Shown piece after piece: positions 24,801-34,600 of a DNA stretch of 64,000 nt. The translations under genes were made by a program, and so were the position numbers. The notes beneath the pieces are model-generated. The model was not told the origin of the DNA and did not search any database. It worked only from the letters and a program-made list of their open reading frames with translations. Every line of letters starts with the position of its first letter. Within the stretch, counting starts at the first letter, position 1. Source of the DNA: a virus; the IMG/VR virus record IMGVR_UViG_3300037493_005292, positions 1 to 64,000 of that record. One strand, 5' to 3'.

Positions 24801-25467
24801 TGGCGAAGCTCGACAAGTAGAAGAGAAGATTGCGGGGATCTTACGAAGTAAGAATCCCAAGATGTCTGAAGCCCAGATTCAAGAGGCGTCACAGCAGCTA
24901 CGAGCTAACGTAGCTCAAGGTGATGTAGGGGGACAGATTGGCGCTGTAACTGACGACATCAAGAAGCTATTGAGTACGTCGTTAAAGGGCAGAAAAGCGA
25001 CTGACGTTATTGCGGGCATACAGGGACTAAGCGATACAGGACTCGTAGAAGGTACAACGGAGTTTAGAACACGCGGGTTAGAAGAGCTCGGTGTTGGTGC
25101 GGATTGGATGGAACCGGCTAATGCGAAAGACGTAGAAGCGGCTCTAAAGGAAAAGAATCCCGCGATACACGCTAAATGGCTCAAGATGCGTAAAGCGACG
25201 GGAGAAGAGAAGAAGAAACTCCAAGCGGAACTTGAAAATGAGGGGATAGCGTTAGGACGTGAGAGCTTAGGGGTAGCTAGCAGTCTTACTACGGCAGTGG
25301 GCGATGAGGCGCGGGCTGCCGAACGCGACGCGGCGGCTGCTGGTGGTGCTGCGAGTGAGTTCGGCGACATTTTCAAGTACTTCAACGCCGACACCACGAG
25401 TCAATTTGCGAATGGTGCTAAAATGCTCTACGACGCAATGTTGATGAAGAGCGTGTTCGGAGACTAA
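21811..25467 (+). CDS. Probable tail tape measure protein
   Basis: 1218 residues. The N-terminus is rich in Met, Gln, Pro and Ser with repeats such as QQFQQQLQQIQ; a Gly/Ala hydrophobic block at about 170-220 resembles the membrane-spanning part of tape measure proteins; the remainder is long helix with Gly-rich breaks. AAGGG precedes the ATG. Length, composition and position after the chaperone pair support the call. If the usual rule of about 0.15 nm per residue holds, the tail would be about 180 nm. An inner tail or ejection role other than ruler is possible. Confidence 0.7.
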   Translation: MAEYNSMQANLGLIPGTSAPSGTKSPAQVASELSQQASMQMQYAQAMLPMTNSRAASFSFGQQFQQQLQQIQSQQSFNPYQASALSMLTMPSVLPSPLLMTPASSGVFRPSAPSPMGTPMSPMPIMPTLMTPFTPRMPSPMFQNAWEQELQQREMRADSLYSMVAQAPRVGGAMGGYAAGAMAGAAAGSRLGFGRMGAMGGALLGAAAAGASGFSGAMGDLSMIPMRPNVEMHQMGAALQRQTQDWVVQGPQLHPMGRGLSRPASMELAGGIQSLATDAGFQKSTNNMFNRNDLMKITQLSGQSGLMDMEQGVEGIRGNLREVSQVVKRFMELTNDPDVVSVIKQMGQLRRFGLSLPEMDQAAAGMRSYARGAGTTISGLVQGGGLPGAMTYQQAGLSAGAGFNYGNFSMASARQSVASGTFSEAQLSMLGGTSGVSQRNMQAQAAFMSMPMLGASFAGYNAQSGSWGPNMGNIAGQMKSANPIDMIMGAYQNLGQGVAEGGVGALAMLPLQQRSINDAAARAMSPTQQTIMRYKMALNTGKSMGLEGANAFAAGSRMLYGDEMSEQMLQEVSNPAQWRSLQGMSQRRVGEIAQDQWGQVQSQRTGFMGRMLGGIMPDTSDAQYALRSVGGSLASPFRAMGDAFDEWQRSSEESSALEQGQFLRIGRNAASARFKTKKDRDAYLGNVSAARSRLNASSSTAEMSNAEFARLNDRYIYGGGEGGTIDAALSGVANLATGLISGGVGIAAGVGSSFLPVDDWVKSGRGAMLKSSYGSQLGEATSYVREQRQADSLYFNSGLRSSMVGKEASANYQAFEKEAGIRGGGAFNVAQRAGAKIAALSEKYATKFGGDQKIQKADGVRFTIEALAEERGISVKEAEKVYYKMSPAAQAAAETQSLAAGYIQGSADAKAGILDAQRETNAGIKEELWANTDKDLEDLKTKSNKYAMDLGFITETETEYGVMRTDKAGLGELKKVAQYASEEEMLSLALTHGGMASGEARQVEEKIAGILRSKNPKMSEAQIQEASQQLRANVAQGDVGGQIGAVTDDIKKLLSTSLKGRKATDVIAGIQGLSDTGLVEGTTEFRTRGLEELGVGADWMEPANAKDVEAALKEKNPAIHAKWLKMRKATGEEKKKLQAELENEGIALGRESLGVASSLTTAVGDEARAAERDAAAAGGAASEFGDIFKYFNADTTSQFANGAKMLYDAMLMKSVFGD

Positions 25468-25469
25468 CC

Positions 25470-25700
25470 ATGGCGACAACAACAGCACCCCAACCTCGAG
25501 TTCGTCGGTTTCCACCGCGCGCAGAAAACTTTCTGGCGTACATCCAGGAAGCGATACTGTACAATCTGGAGATGGGACAGGCGTCTATCGCGATCGAAAT
25601 GCCCGGTCCCGTGGAGATTGCGTTCATGATTGTAAATGAGACGCAGACGATAGCAGTGCAGGACTACGCGGATGGTACCGTGTACGTGCCGGTGCAGTAA
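25470..25700 (+). CDS. Small tail-module protein (76 residues)
   Basis: Begins MATTTAPQPRVRRFPPR and continues with a helix and a beta-hairpin ending in YVPVQ. It is placed between the tape measure gene and a tail protein, overlapping the latter's start by one base. The size fits a tail tube initiator, connector or adaptor, but no family was recognised. Confidence 0.65.
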   Translation: MATTTAPQPRVRRFPPRAENFLAYIQEAILYNLEMGQASIAIEMPGPVEIAFMIVNETQTIAVQDYADGTVYVPVQ

Positions 25701-26755
25701 TGGCGATAATTACTGATACCGGAGAAGTCTTTATGACGGGTACGCAGCCGACAACTACGCCCGTACAGCCAGATAACTCTCGCCCGACCAGTACTGTTGT
25801 TCCGATAAAAGATAGCAAGATCATTAAGAAGTATAACGAGCTTAATGATCAGAGAGGGAATACTTCCAGGGGAATTTTTGCGAATTTCCCTCTAATGACC
25901 CCGAAGTACGCGCGGCATAATGGTCTAGCGGATAGAGATGGTAAGGACACGCTAGCGCGGATGTATATCAAGGTTGGTGGAGAAGGTAAGTCTTTAAAGA
26001 GCCGCATTACGAGCATCAGTAACAGTATGCCGGATGCGGAGTCGAAGGAACTCGTTAAAGTTCTTTTAGGTTCTGGCAAGAACACCGCGCAGGTAAACCG
26101 TACCGACAATCCTCCTGGATATATCGATTTTTTCTTACAGCATGTGCAACAAAGTTTTGCTGAAAAGGTACAAGTAGTCGACGTACTCGAGGACAATTAC
26201 GTAGCGTTTTTCTTTGGACAGCAACCCCCGACATTCACGTTTACGGGTACGGTTCTAAACACCTACCAAGATGATTGGGCCATGCGGCTACTGCGTATTT
26301 ATCGCGACCTAGCGCGCGGTACGCAGCTCGCACGGCGTGGACTTCTTTTTTATATCAGGTATGACTCAGTAATCGCGTCGGGAGCGATGCTCAATTTGAC
26401 TTTGGATCTCGACGCGTCGAACGAAACTGCGATTCCATTTTCCTTTCAGCTTCTTGTTAAGAAGCTCCATATTGTGTATGGAAGTTATGCGCCCCCTACT
26501 GAATTAGGGTTAATGGCAGGAGCGTTTGTACCGGACGGATACAACATTATTGAACCGCGGGCTGCGTCGTTATCTCCACAAATTTCAAAGGGAGAAAAAG
26601 TTAAGCCAGATGCTACGGGCATCAATTCAGGGGCAGGACCGATTAACACACAGGAACCAAGTACTGCGGCTACGCCTGAAGAAGCGGATAAACGTGCGGC
26701 ACAGCAAGAGACTGAAGATCTTAATAACGACGTCACGCAAAGTACCCTCCCCTAG
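25700..26755 (+). CDS. Tail/baseplate-associated structural protein
   Basis: 351 residues. The N- and C-terminal tails (to about 45 and after about 290) are Pro/Thr/Gln-rich and probably flexible. The core has a beta-rich segment (PPTFTFTGTVLNT) followed by a helix and more strands, a pattern found in tail-tube-tip and baseplate adaptor proteins. No catalytic motif. Start coupled to the preceding stop (TAATG). The assignment is from its place in the tail operon. Confidence 0.6.
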   Translation: MAIITDTGEVFMTGTQPTTTPVQPDNSRPTSTVVPIKDSKIIKKYNELNDQRGNTSRGIFANFPLMTPKYARHNGLADRDGKDTLARMYIKVGGEGKSLKSRITSISNSMPDAESKELVKVLLGSGKNTAQVNRTDNPPGYIDFFLQHVQQSFAEKVQVVDVLEDNYVAFFFGQQPPTFTFTGTVLNTYQDDWAMRLLRIYRDLARGTQLARRGLLFYIRYDSVIASGAMLNLTLDLDASNETAIPFSFQLLVKKLHIVYGSYAPPTELGLMAGAFVPDGYNIIEPRAASLSPQISKGEKVKPDATGINSGAGPINTQEPSTAATPEEADKRAAQQETEDLNNDVTQSTLP

Positions 26756-26775
26756 GGTTAGTAGGAGTTCACGCC

Positions 26776-27984
26776 ATGGCGAACGCAGCTAATTTTCGAA
26801 TCGACCAGCTAACTTCAGGTACTCCTGGAGTTGCGCGAAGAGATATTTTACCGATTTCAGATGGTGTTCCTCCAGTATCTCTAGTCGCGGATAACGCCGC
26901 GTTGATCTCATACCAGTGGGAAATTACACAACCTCCCGGATCAACAGCGACGGTTAGCGGATCCACAACGAATACGTGCACGATAAACGTCGTGGATATC
27001 GGCGGATACCGCGCAAAGTTGACCGTTGACGCGGGGTTACCAACCGAAGATGTTTGTATTCTGTATTTCGGTATTCCCGTGTCGATTGGTGGCACTGATT
27101 ACGCATTCCCGGCAATCAATGAGACCATCGAAGATAACAGCCGTACGTCGACATGGTGGGGCTGGGGCGAGAAGATCCATAACCTGTTACTAGCACTGGC
27201 TACCAGCGGCGGGTATACGTACACTAACCCGGACGAGATGCCCGTAACGGTCGGAGGATGGGAAGCTGGGTCTTCGTTCTCTGGGAATACGCTAGCTGAG
27301 ATGTTTGACGGTCTTCTGTACCCCTATCAGTATCCAGCGTTCACATCTTTTAGCATCTCGGGTCAAGCACCCATTCTTGAAGTAGGGGATGTTATCCCGA
27401 TCAACCGCACGTTCGTGTGGACAACGGTTAACGACGATACCGTAGAGCCCGACACTCTCGTGTTAAACGATGTGACCGATCACGTCGTTATCGCAAGCGC
27501 TTTAGCAAATGACGGTAGCGAAGTAACGAGTTACCCGACAGTCCCCATTCAATTAACAAACGCGGGGTCCTACAGCTTTTTGATCGAAGGGGACAATACT
27601 CGGTTGGATACGTTCAGTCTCGGATACACCGTGTACTGGCAGTGGCGCCGTTTCTACGGTGAGTCTATCAACCCTGGGGCGTTGATTGAGGCCGACATTC
27701 TCAATCTGCGTGTCAGTGGGTTAGTGAGTGGATACGCAGGTACTTACGCGTTCATTGCAACTGGGTATAAGTACGTCTGCTACCCAACATCGTTAGGACT
27801 AGCATCAACGTTTAAGGATGAGCTCACAAACCTCGACGTTCCGTTTGAAGCTCCGTATAGTGTTAACGTAGCGAATGGGTTCGGGATTACGACGAGTTAT
27901 CGCGTACACCGTTCGACGAACATTATCGGATCCGCCATCAACATCATTGTGACGGGGAGCTTAGCACCTCCTCCGCCGTCTTAG
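26776..27984 (+). CDS. Structural protein with N-terminal Ig/PKD-like domain
   Basis: 402 residues. YQWEITQPPGSTATVSGS near residue 55 followed by GGYRAKLTVDAG is typical of PKD/Ig-like folds found on phage surface and fibre proteins. The rest is beta-rich with Tyr/Trp strands and ends in APPPPS. TAGGAG precedes the ATG. Probably an exposed tail or baseplate appendage that aids weak binding to the cell surface. Confidence 0.7.
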   Translation: MANAANFRIDQLTSGTPGVARRDILPISDGVPPVSLVADNAALISYQWEITQPPGSTATVSGSTTNTCTINVVDIGGYRAKLTVDAGLPTEDVCILYFGIPVSIGGTDYAFPAINETIEDNSRTSTWWGWGEKIHNLLLALATSGGYTYTNPDEMPVTVGGWEAGSSFSGNTLAEMFDGLLYPYQYPAFTSFSISGQAPILEVGDVIPINRTFVWTTVNDDTVEPDTLVLNDVTDHVVIASALANDGSEVTSYPTVPIQLTNAGSYSFLIEGDNTRLDTFSLGYTVYWQWRRFYGESINPGALIEADILNLRVSGLVSGYAGTYAFIATGYKYVCYPTSLGLASTFKDELTNLDVPFEAPYSVNVANGFGITTSYRVHRSTNIIGSAINIIVTGSLAPPPPS

Positions 27985-27994
27985 GAGGTACCGG

Positions 27995-29242
27995 ATGTCT
28001 GCGATTCCAGGGTCAGTCCGATTTACAGGGTTTATAGCGCCGTCAGACAGCACGGATACCTATGCGGTGCATGATGAGATCTACGGGCGTGGCGGTTGGC
28101 GCACGGTTGCTGACATAACTGAGCGTGATCTCATTACAGCAGACCGCCGGCGCGTGGGCATGGCAGTCCGGGTGCTCGATGATGGGTCAGGCTTTCAGGC
28201 GTTCTATACCCTGGTTGGGGGCATTACCAATAGCGATTGGGTAGAGGACAATTTTGGCAGTACGGGGAATTGGAAAGTAGAGACTATCGGAACAGCTACT
28301 TACGAGGTGCCCCTTACGTTTCCGAATACGGCGTACCTAAGCATCAATCCTGTGTCAGGGGAAGATGTTGTTTGGGATCTTCCGTTAGCCGCGGACACTC
28401 TCGAAGGGCAAGTATTTACAGTACTTGTGGTCGGAAATTTTACGGGAGAGCTGCATGACGGAATGTTCGCACTACGGGCTGCGGGATCGGATGTGATCAT
28501 CTGGTACGGTGGTACGCATGCGACGTTCATCATCGGTACGCAGCAATCGTATTCAAAGATCAGCATCATGTCGAATGGCGTGGACGGATGGGGAGCGTAT
28601 GACGGAGAAGGGCAGTGGGGTTCGGTAACATACGGAGATGACCTAGTTTGGACGTATATTGATACGTACAGATTCTGTGGAAATATCCCGGGTGCTACTG
28701 AAGACAACATCGTCACATTCGACGCTGACGGGAATATCAAAGACAGTGGAATAGCGATTAGCGGTGCTGGTACCACAGACCATAGCGCTCTGTCTAACCG
28801 CGACGTTACGGGTGAACACCCTGTGAACGCGGTTGGAATGCCTTTAGGTAACCTAGGTGGTGCGGGAGCTATCGCGCACCTTGGGCAATATCAGTATTAC
28901 ACACAACGGGGTATGGCGTTTGTAGGATGCCTGCTGTTCTATGACCGGGATCTAGCAACTGTTCAGATTTCTGGCGGGTTCATCATGCTGCGGCGCTCGA
29001 GCCAGCCTGTTTACGGTTCAGGGCTCGAGACATTTTTGTATCCGGGAGAGGTTTTTACTTTCAGCGAGTTCGATACGGGAACAGTCATGTACGTAGTAGC
29101 CCAGTATTCAGATATCACGTCCGATATCGAAGTAGTGGTTACGGCTACAAGACCGGGTCCCACAGATAACGCCGTACTTTTGCACACCGTTGTCGTGTCA
29201 ACCGATGACATCTTTGGTGGCGGTGGTGGAGGTGAGTTTTGA
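27995..29242 (+). CDS. Tail fibre or receptor-binding-type protein A
   Basis: 415 residues after AGGAGGT. The N-terminal GRGGWRTVADITERD followed by RRVGMAVRVLDDG is a signature repeatedly seen at the base of phage fibre proteins. The middle (about 100-255) contains SNGVDGWGAYDGEGQWGS and GNIPGATEDNIVTFDADG, which has a clear paralogous copy in the next gene. The C-terminus is Gly-rich (GGGGGGEF) and runs into the ribosome binding site of the next gene. Confidence 0.75.
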   Translation: MSAIPGSVRFTGFIAPSDSTDTYAVHDEIYGRGGWRTVADITERDLITADRRRVGMAVRVLDDGSGFQAFYTLVGGITNSDWVEDNFGSTGNWKVETIGTATYEVPLTFPNTAYLSINPVSGEDVVWDLPLAADTLEGQVFTVLVVGNFTGELHDGMFALRAAGSDVIIWYGGTHATFIIGTQQSYSKISIMSNGVDGWGAYDGEGQWGSVTYGDDLVWTYIDTYRFCGNIPGATEDNIVTFDADGNIKDSGIAISGAGTTDHSALSNRDVTGEHPVNAVGMPLGNLGGAGAIAHLGQYQYYTQRGMAFVGCLLFYDRDLATVQISGGFIMLRRSSQPVYGSGLETFLYPGEVFTFSEFDTGTVMYVVAQYSDITSDIEVVVTATRPGPTDNAVLLHTVVVSTDDIFGGGGGGEF

Positions 29243-30738
29243 GTACCCCAATCCTGATACACACGAATCACTCACAAATGAATTCCTTTGTGGGTCCGGC
29301 GGATACGCTGTTTCAGTCAGCGGGGTATAAGTTATCTGATCGACCTGGGTTTAACCAGTTCTCAGTATCAGGCCCTGCTACGGTAAAAGTACGCAATCTC
29401 CTGATTACTTACGGCGAGAGCGTATACCAGCGGGACGGGTACCTTACGTTAGGTACATACGTGTACACCAATGAAATGAGTTTTACGTACACGCCGATGT
29501 TGGGCACTGGGACAGACTTGGACCTCGTATATTACGATGGTTACATAGGAGAAGGCATATCGGGGTTAGCGGTAGTTCCGGATGGTAATTTCTCATGTCA
29601 CTACGTATACGCCGCTGTCGACATGGTACCAGGAAGTCCATCAGGTATATACGACCGTTTATTTGTAAAGTATCCGGTTTATACGTATGCCACGCTTGAA
29701 GAAGCCCTTTGGGAACAGTCTCCGCTAGATACAGACGAGGTAGTACCTCCTGAGATGGGGGTTGATGGCCCATTTGTTTTGCTGGCTAAGTACGTGGTGC
29801 AGCAGGGTGTGGGCGTAGTACGGGTGCAGCCTTTCAAGAAGGGCTTCACAGGAGGTGGAGGTGGCGGAGGCTCGAGTCAGTGGGATATCGTATTGGCGGA
29901 GGACGCTGACTACCTGCTCCCTGACGCATGCCACGGTAAACTGTTCCTAGGATCGTACGGCCCGGGGACACAGCTTATGACGCTTCCTATCTCTGCTAAC
30001 GCTGGAGAGGGCGCTGAACTTGAAGTGATGGTGTACGCCGTGCACGAATCTGGTGCCATGCTTGTGATGGCTTCCGGGGGCGACACCATCCTTTGGCTAG
30101 GTGAGGGTTCTTGTGGCGTGGTTGGGTCTTTCCAACGGTATGCCAAAATTCGTTTTGTGTCGAACGGCGTTAATGGTTGGTCCGCAACCGACGGTGATGG
30201 AAAGTGGAGTTCGTTTACGTTCGACGATCCTGATTGGTTGATCAGTCAAACGTTCCAGTATAACGGCAATGTGCCAGGCGCTGCAGACGGTAATCTGGTT
30301 GCATTCGATGAGTTTGGTAATATCGTTGATAGCGGTGTTTCTCCCTCGGGACTGGTACCATCTATCTCTTGGTCCGGCACGACCGCTAACGCTACTCCGG
30401 CAGAAATCTTCATTGGTGGTGTGCTGAACGAGCGGCATGTGCTCGAGGCGAGTGCGGTAACGTCCTGGACGCTGCGGTGCGTTGCCTTCGATCTGACCGG
30501 CATGAAGGTTAAGCGTTGGCGTATCGAGTGTGACGCGGTTAGAGGAGCAGCAAATAACAGCTCGATGGTGGACGAAGTTCTGTACACTGTTATTGGGCAA
30601 ACCGACACCTCTGGTGGCGGCACGGGTACAGACCTTTGGGACGTCGCGGTTGTAGTCAACGATACTGATGAGACTTTCCGTATTACGGTCACTGGACAGG
30701 CGGCTACGTCTATTGCGTGGACAGTACGGAGTGAGTAA
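29239..30738 (+). CDS. Tail fibre or receptor-binding-type protein B
   Basis: 499 residues. The start is a TTG at 29239 overlapping the upstream TGA, supported by a strong GGAGGTGAG about 3 nt upstream. Residues about 205-370 repeat the domain of the preceding gene: SNGVNGWSATDGDGKWSS and GNVPGAADGNLVAFDEFG. A poly-Gly hinge (GGGGGGGSSQ) precedes that copy. The pair looks like a domain duplication giving two related appendage proteins. Confidence 0.75.
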   Translation: MSTPILIHTNHSQMNSFVGPADTLFQSAGYKLSDRPGFNQFSVSGPATVKVRNLLITYGESVYQRDGYLTLGTYVYTNEMSFTYTPMLGTGTDLDLVYYDGYIGEGISGLAVVPDGNFSCHYVYAAVDMVPGSPSGIYDRLFVKYPVYTYATLEEALWEQSPLDTDEVVPPEMGVDGPFVLLAKYVVQQGVGVVRVQPFKKGFTGGGGGGGSSQWDIVLAEDADYLLPDACHGKLFLGSYGPGTQLMTLPISANAGEGAELEVMVYAVHESGAMLVMASGGDTILWLGEGSCGVVGSFQRYAKIRFVSNGVNGWSATDGDGKWSSFTFDDPDWLISQTFQYNGNVPGAADGNLVAFDEFGNIVDSGVSPSGLVPSISWSGTTANATPAEIFIGGVLNERHVLEASAVTSWTLRCVAFDLTGMKVKRWRIECDAVRGAANNSSMVDEVLYTVIGQTDTSGGGTGTDLWDVAVVVNDTDETFRITVTGQAATSIAWTVRSE

Positions 30739-31187
30739 TGAGCGGCATATCTCACGTAAGCACCGATTATAACGGAGGTTATGGGATTATCGCGTTCGGG
30801 CAATCCGAGTACGGTAATGCGCAAAGCACCATTGAACCGAGGTTCTTGGGATCCCGCCCAGCTGATAGAGCCTTCAATGTTCCAGTTACTGAGGTTGTTA
30901 TCAAGTTCACCAACTATTCCCACTCGAGTTGGGTGGACATTTCCACAGTGCTGGTTGAATTGAGTGAGGACTCGGGGTTAACGTATGCCCCGGCCTTTCA
31001 GACTGAAGCGTTTGTAGCGCCGTATAATGGAACACAGAGTAAGTGGCGACGCTCTGAGGGGCATTCGATAGCGTTCTACATCCATAAAACGGATGTGTGG
31101 CCCGTAGGCACGAAGATTCTGATTCGGTTTACTGGAACAGATGAGTTTGGCCAAACATCTACAAAGTCCGCACCGGTTATGTGGTAA
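30738..31187 (+). CDS. Small beta-rich structural protein
   Basis: 149 residues starting at ATG in a TAATG overlap. The sequence is beta-rich with many Tyr, Ser and Thr, and contains RPADRAFNVPVTEVVIKF, resembling a fibre tip or baseplate accessory domain. No family was recognised. It is part of the tail operon and directly follows the fibre-type protein pair. Confidence 0.65.
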   Translation: MSGISHVSTDYNGGYGIIAFGQSEYGNAQSTIEPRFLGSRPADRAFNVPVTEVVIKFTNYSHSSWVDISTVLVELSEDSGLTYAPAFQTEAFVAPYNGTQSKWRRSEGHSIAFYIHKTDVWPVGTKILIRFTGTDEFGQTSTKSAPVMW

Positions 31188-31193
31188 GAACTC

Positions 31194-31694
31194 ATGACGT
31201 ATACCTGGGAATTCAATACAGCGGGACGACGGACGGTAGCCTCGCAACGTAGGTGTCACAGGGGTCCGATGATCCCACTCGAAGTGACGATGTCGCAACC
31301 GTTTACCACTTACCCGGGATACAACGTCATACGTAAACAGCTTCTGAATCATCTTACCGATAGTGCTCTTCTGCCGGTGCAGACACGGGACGCCATCCTA
31401 CGAGTGCTTCACTGCAATCTTAACGCAGCGTTCGTTGACTTGAAGAACCAACAAAATGATCTCGAAGTCACGATATGCGAGAAGAGAAACAGCATAATAG
31501 TCGACAGAGAACTACTCGTGTTCGATCCGCTGTATAAAGAGGGTCTTACGGCTCTGCGCGCGATGGGAGTAGATCCGTCGTATTTGGGCATCGTGCAATC
31601 GGCGTTGATTTCCAATAACGCTATCTACAGGGTGTCGGCGCGTTGTGCCGTTGTCATCCTAGCTGCAATCTATGAGCTTAGGAGCCACGGTTAA
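31194..31694 (+). CDS. Hypothetical tail-module protein
   Basis: 166 residues if the ATG at 31194 is used; an ATG at 31269 with AGGGG upstream would give 141 residues and is a real alternative. The main body is helical with RDAILRVLHCNLNAAF and a C-terminal helix. It ends in a TAATG overlap with the large hub-like gene, so it may be a chaperone or small partner of that protein. No recognised family. Confidence 0.6.
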   Translation: MTYTWEFNTAGRRTVASQRRCHRGPMIPLEVTMSQPFTTYPGYNVIRKQLLNHLTDSALLPVQTRDAILRVLHCNLNAAFVDLKNQQNDLEVTICEKRNSIIVDRELLVFDPLYKEGLTALRAMGVDPSYLGIVQSALISNNAIYRVSARCAVVILAAIYELRSHG

Positions 31695-34600
31695 TGAAAA
31701 ACGACGACGGAGGTGTCAACTTCACCGTTAACATGCCCCATCAGGGTGGGTGGGTCGTGTATATTAACGGTATCGAAGTCCCGGTAGTCGGTGTGGAAAC
31801 AGATTTTGGTGTGTGGCAGATTCCTACTGCTTCAATCAAGATGATTCCGCACATCTCATTACAGCGTATTGGTTTTGAGGACCGTTTGCAGGTAGCTGTT
31901 TTCTACTTGGATGAGTTCTTCGATCCTAACCATCCGGCGTTCTGTTTGTTGGGTGAGTACGAAACGGTTGGTTGGTCCTACCAGAACACGGCAACCGGAC
32001 GGTTTTTAAGCCTGGATTGCCGCGGGCATCTGCAGATTTTCGAGCAGCTCCGTATTTACTACATGTCGTCTTTGAACGATATGGCAGTTGCTCTTGCGCC
32101 CCAGGGCGCTACGATGGCAGACCAGATTGTCGACGTTCAAGTGATGTACCCGTTATCGTTGTTTCTCGAGGGTCTGCTGAAGGTTCCTGGAGAGAAGCTA
32201 AATAACACCAATTTCATTAAAACGCCTTTCCAGTTCGTAAACAATGTTCTGAAAGCGTTGACTTATCCGGTGTCTCCGACGGAAATTGCTGCAGCGGGAC
32301 AGATCCCACCGAATGCCGCAGCAGCGCCAGGTCGTAATTTCTTTGGTCGTTGGATGAACCTCACTGACTTTCCCCGGAGATGGTTTGGTCTACCGCTCAT
32401 AGATGACAACGAATGGAAAGAGACCGGTGGGTGCTTCCCTCTTATTAAGGCTGTCGCTGCGACTGAAATTTTAGACACGATCAAGCAGCAGATTGGCGCG
32501 AGTGTCGGGCATGCGGGAACCATCTGGGAACTGTTGCAGCGGGTACTGGGTACCATGTTCATGGAGATCAACCCGATACCGGCACCTCCCATCGCGATGC
32601 TCCAGAAAGGTACTTCGGTACCTACGAGTGCGTTTACTGCTCGAGGAACCAAAGATACGAACGTGTACGGTGCGATCCTCTCGCACATGTTGAAGCCACA
32701 GTGTATCTTCGGGATACCACCGGCGTGCAACATCATCTTCCCGTCGATGGTTAAGTCTTTTTCCTTCAGTGAAAATTTTATGCAACAGCCCACCCGTCTG
32801 TATTTGGGTGAGCAGTATATGACCAGTGTGCTGTCTGCCGGTGCGAACTCGGATATGAAGACGCTTGCTCAGGAGCTCAATGTAACTGGGTATCCAGAAA
32901 TCGTCTCCAAGAGAATGGAGATGTACATTGGTGACCCCAAGCAGAACACACGCAATTTCTTGTTGTTTCCTGAAGAAGTGTACAAGGGGCCTGTCAGTAA
33001 GCATATGAACGCGCCCCCGTGGTTGTTCGCACTTCAGAAGATCGCAGAAAAGCAAGGTAACCCGGCGGACTGGGCGACGGGAGTTGGTGCACAAACATAT
33101 TCGTACCGTCCTAAAAAGGCGGTTATTACGGATGATATTTCGAAGATATTAGGTACAGCAGATAACCGCGAAATAAACATAAAGAATCCTACACAAGGTA
33201 ATCAGGTAGCAATTAACCACGGATATAAGTGGTACGACGTTAAAGAGAAAACATTTTTAAATAACATAGCTAGAAGTGCAGATCGTATGAATGATAAGAC
33301 GCAAGCTGATGCGTCTTTGGTCGCAGCGGGTTTAACGAAGTATTACGCGATGGTCGAAAAATACTGTAAGCAATACAATGTACCTTTAGAGTATGCTGGA
33401 GCTACGATTACTGCAGAATCTGGGTGGAAGGCGAGTGCAACGTCGTCTACGGGTGCCATGGGTCTTATGCAGATTCAGCCTGGAACTTTTGCGCAATTAT
33501 ATAATGCGGCACGTCTTAGTAATCCAGCACTGCCCCCTACCGCAGATGGGTATGACCCAGAGACTAATCTTATGTGCGGCATACGGTATCTCGCGGATAA
33601 CTTAGCTGAGTTTAAGGTAACCGCAGCGCAGTGTACGATCGATCAAGTAAGCCCTACGCGCGTTGAGCCGTCAATGCTCCAGGTAGTTGTGATGGGATTT
33701 GCGTTAGGTGGCGTGGGGTCTACTAAATTATTAAGCGAGCTTTTAGCGTATAAAGCAGCAAAAGCAAATAATCAACAATCCGTTCGTAATTCGAAGGGGC
33801 AGCTTATTACGTTCCAGCGAGAGAAGTGGACAGACGAAGACGCGTGGCGTAATCCAGACGAGAGTGATTTTTTTGAGTCTAAGAGTTGGTGTATTCGTAC
33901 GAATCAAGAACCCTACGTCAACAAGACATGCCCCATACCTTATTGGAGATTTTATTCAGCACGTCTTCACTGGTGTTGGGCTGTTTTTCAAGAGGGATTT
34001 AAACAGTATAAGAATAAGGGTGTTCCCGCGCCAGCTGTATCCCCGACAGCTCCAGGAGCTGATCCGTTCTTGCCTACGTCTAAGACACAGCCTATGACGG
34101 TGCATGATACGCAAGTGGCACAAGCCACCGCCACACCAGCCGTTGGGCTTGCAGCAGTAGGCGGCACGATTGATGTTTCTAACATAAACCTGGCGCCGTC
34201 GAGTCCCGCAGTGTCGGCGTTGTTTAAGCTGTACGCCAAGTACGAATATTTTAGAGCAAGGTATGAGCCTCGTACAGCTAACGTTGCGTTGGCGTTTAAT
34301 CCGTTTATTGTTCCAGGTTTCAGCGCGATCGTCTTTGACGATATGTCTGCAGGATTCCACATTCTCGGGTATGTGACGAGTGTTAAGCATTCGTTATCAG
34401 CAGAGAGTGGCGGTTCTAACATGTCTACGTATGTAACTCTCACCTATTTACGGACGCTGCCTGAGTACATTGGTCTTATAGCAGCAGGTGATGCGGATGT
34501 CGGTATGTCAGATGGAACGAAGACTCCGAATAACGAGTGTGCGCCCTCTGAGCCGATAGCAGATGTACGCGCGTTATTCCAGGACTCGTTGGCTGCAGAG

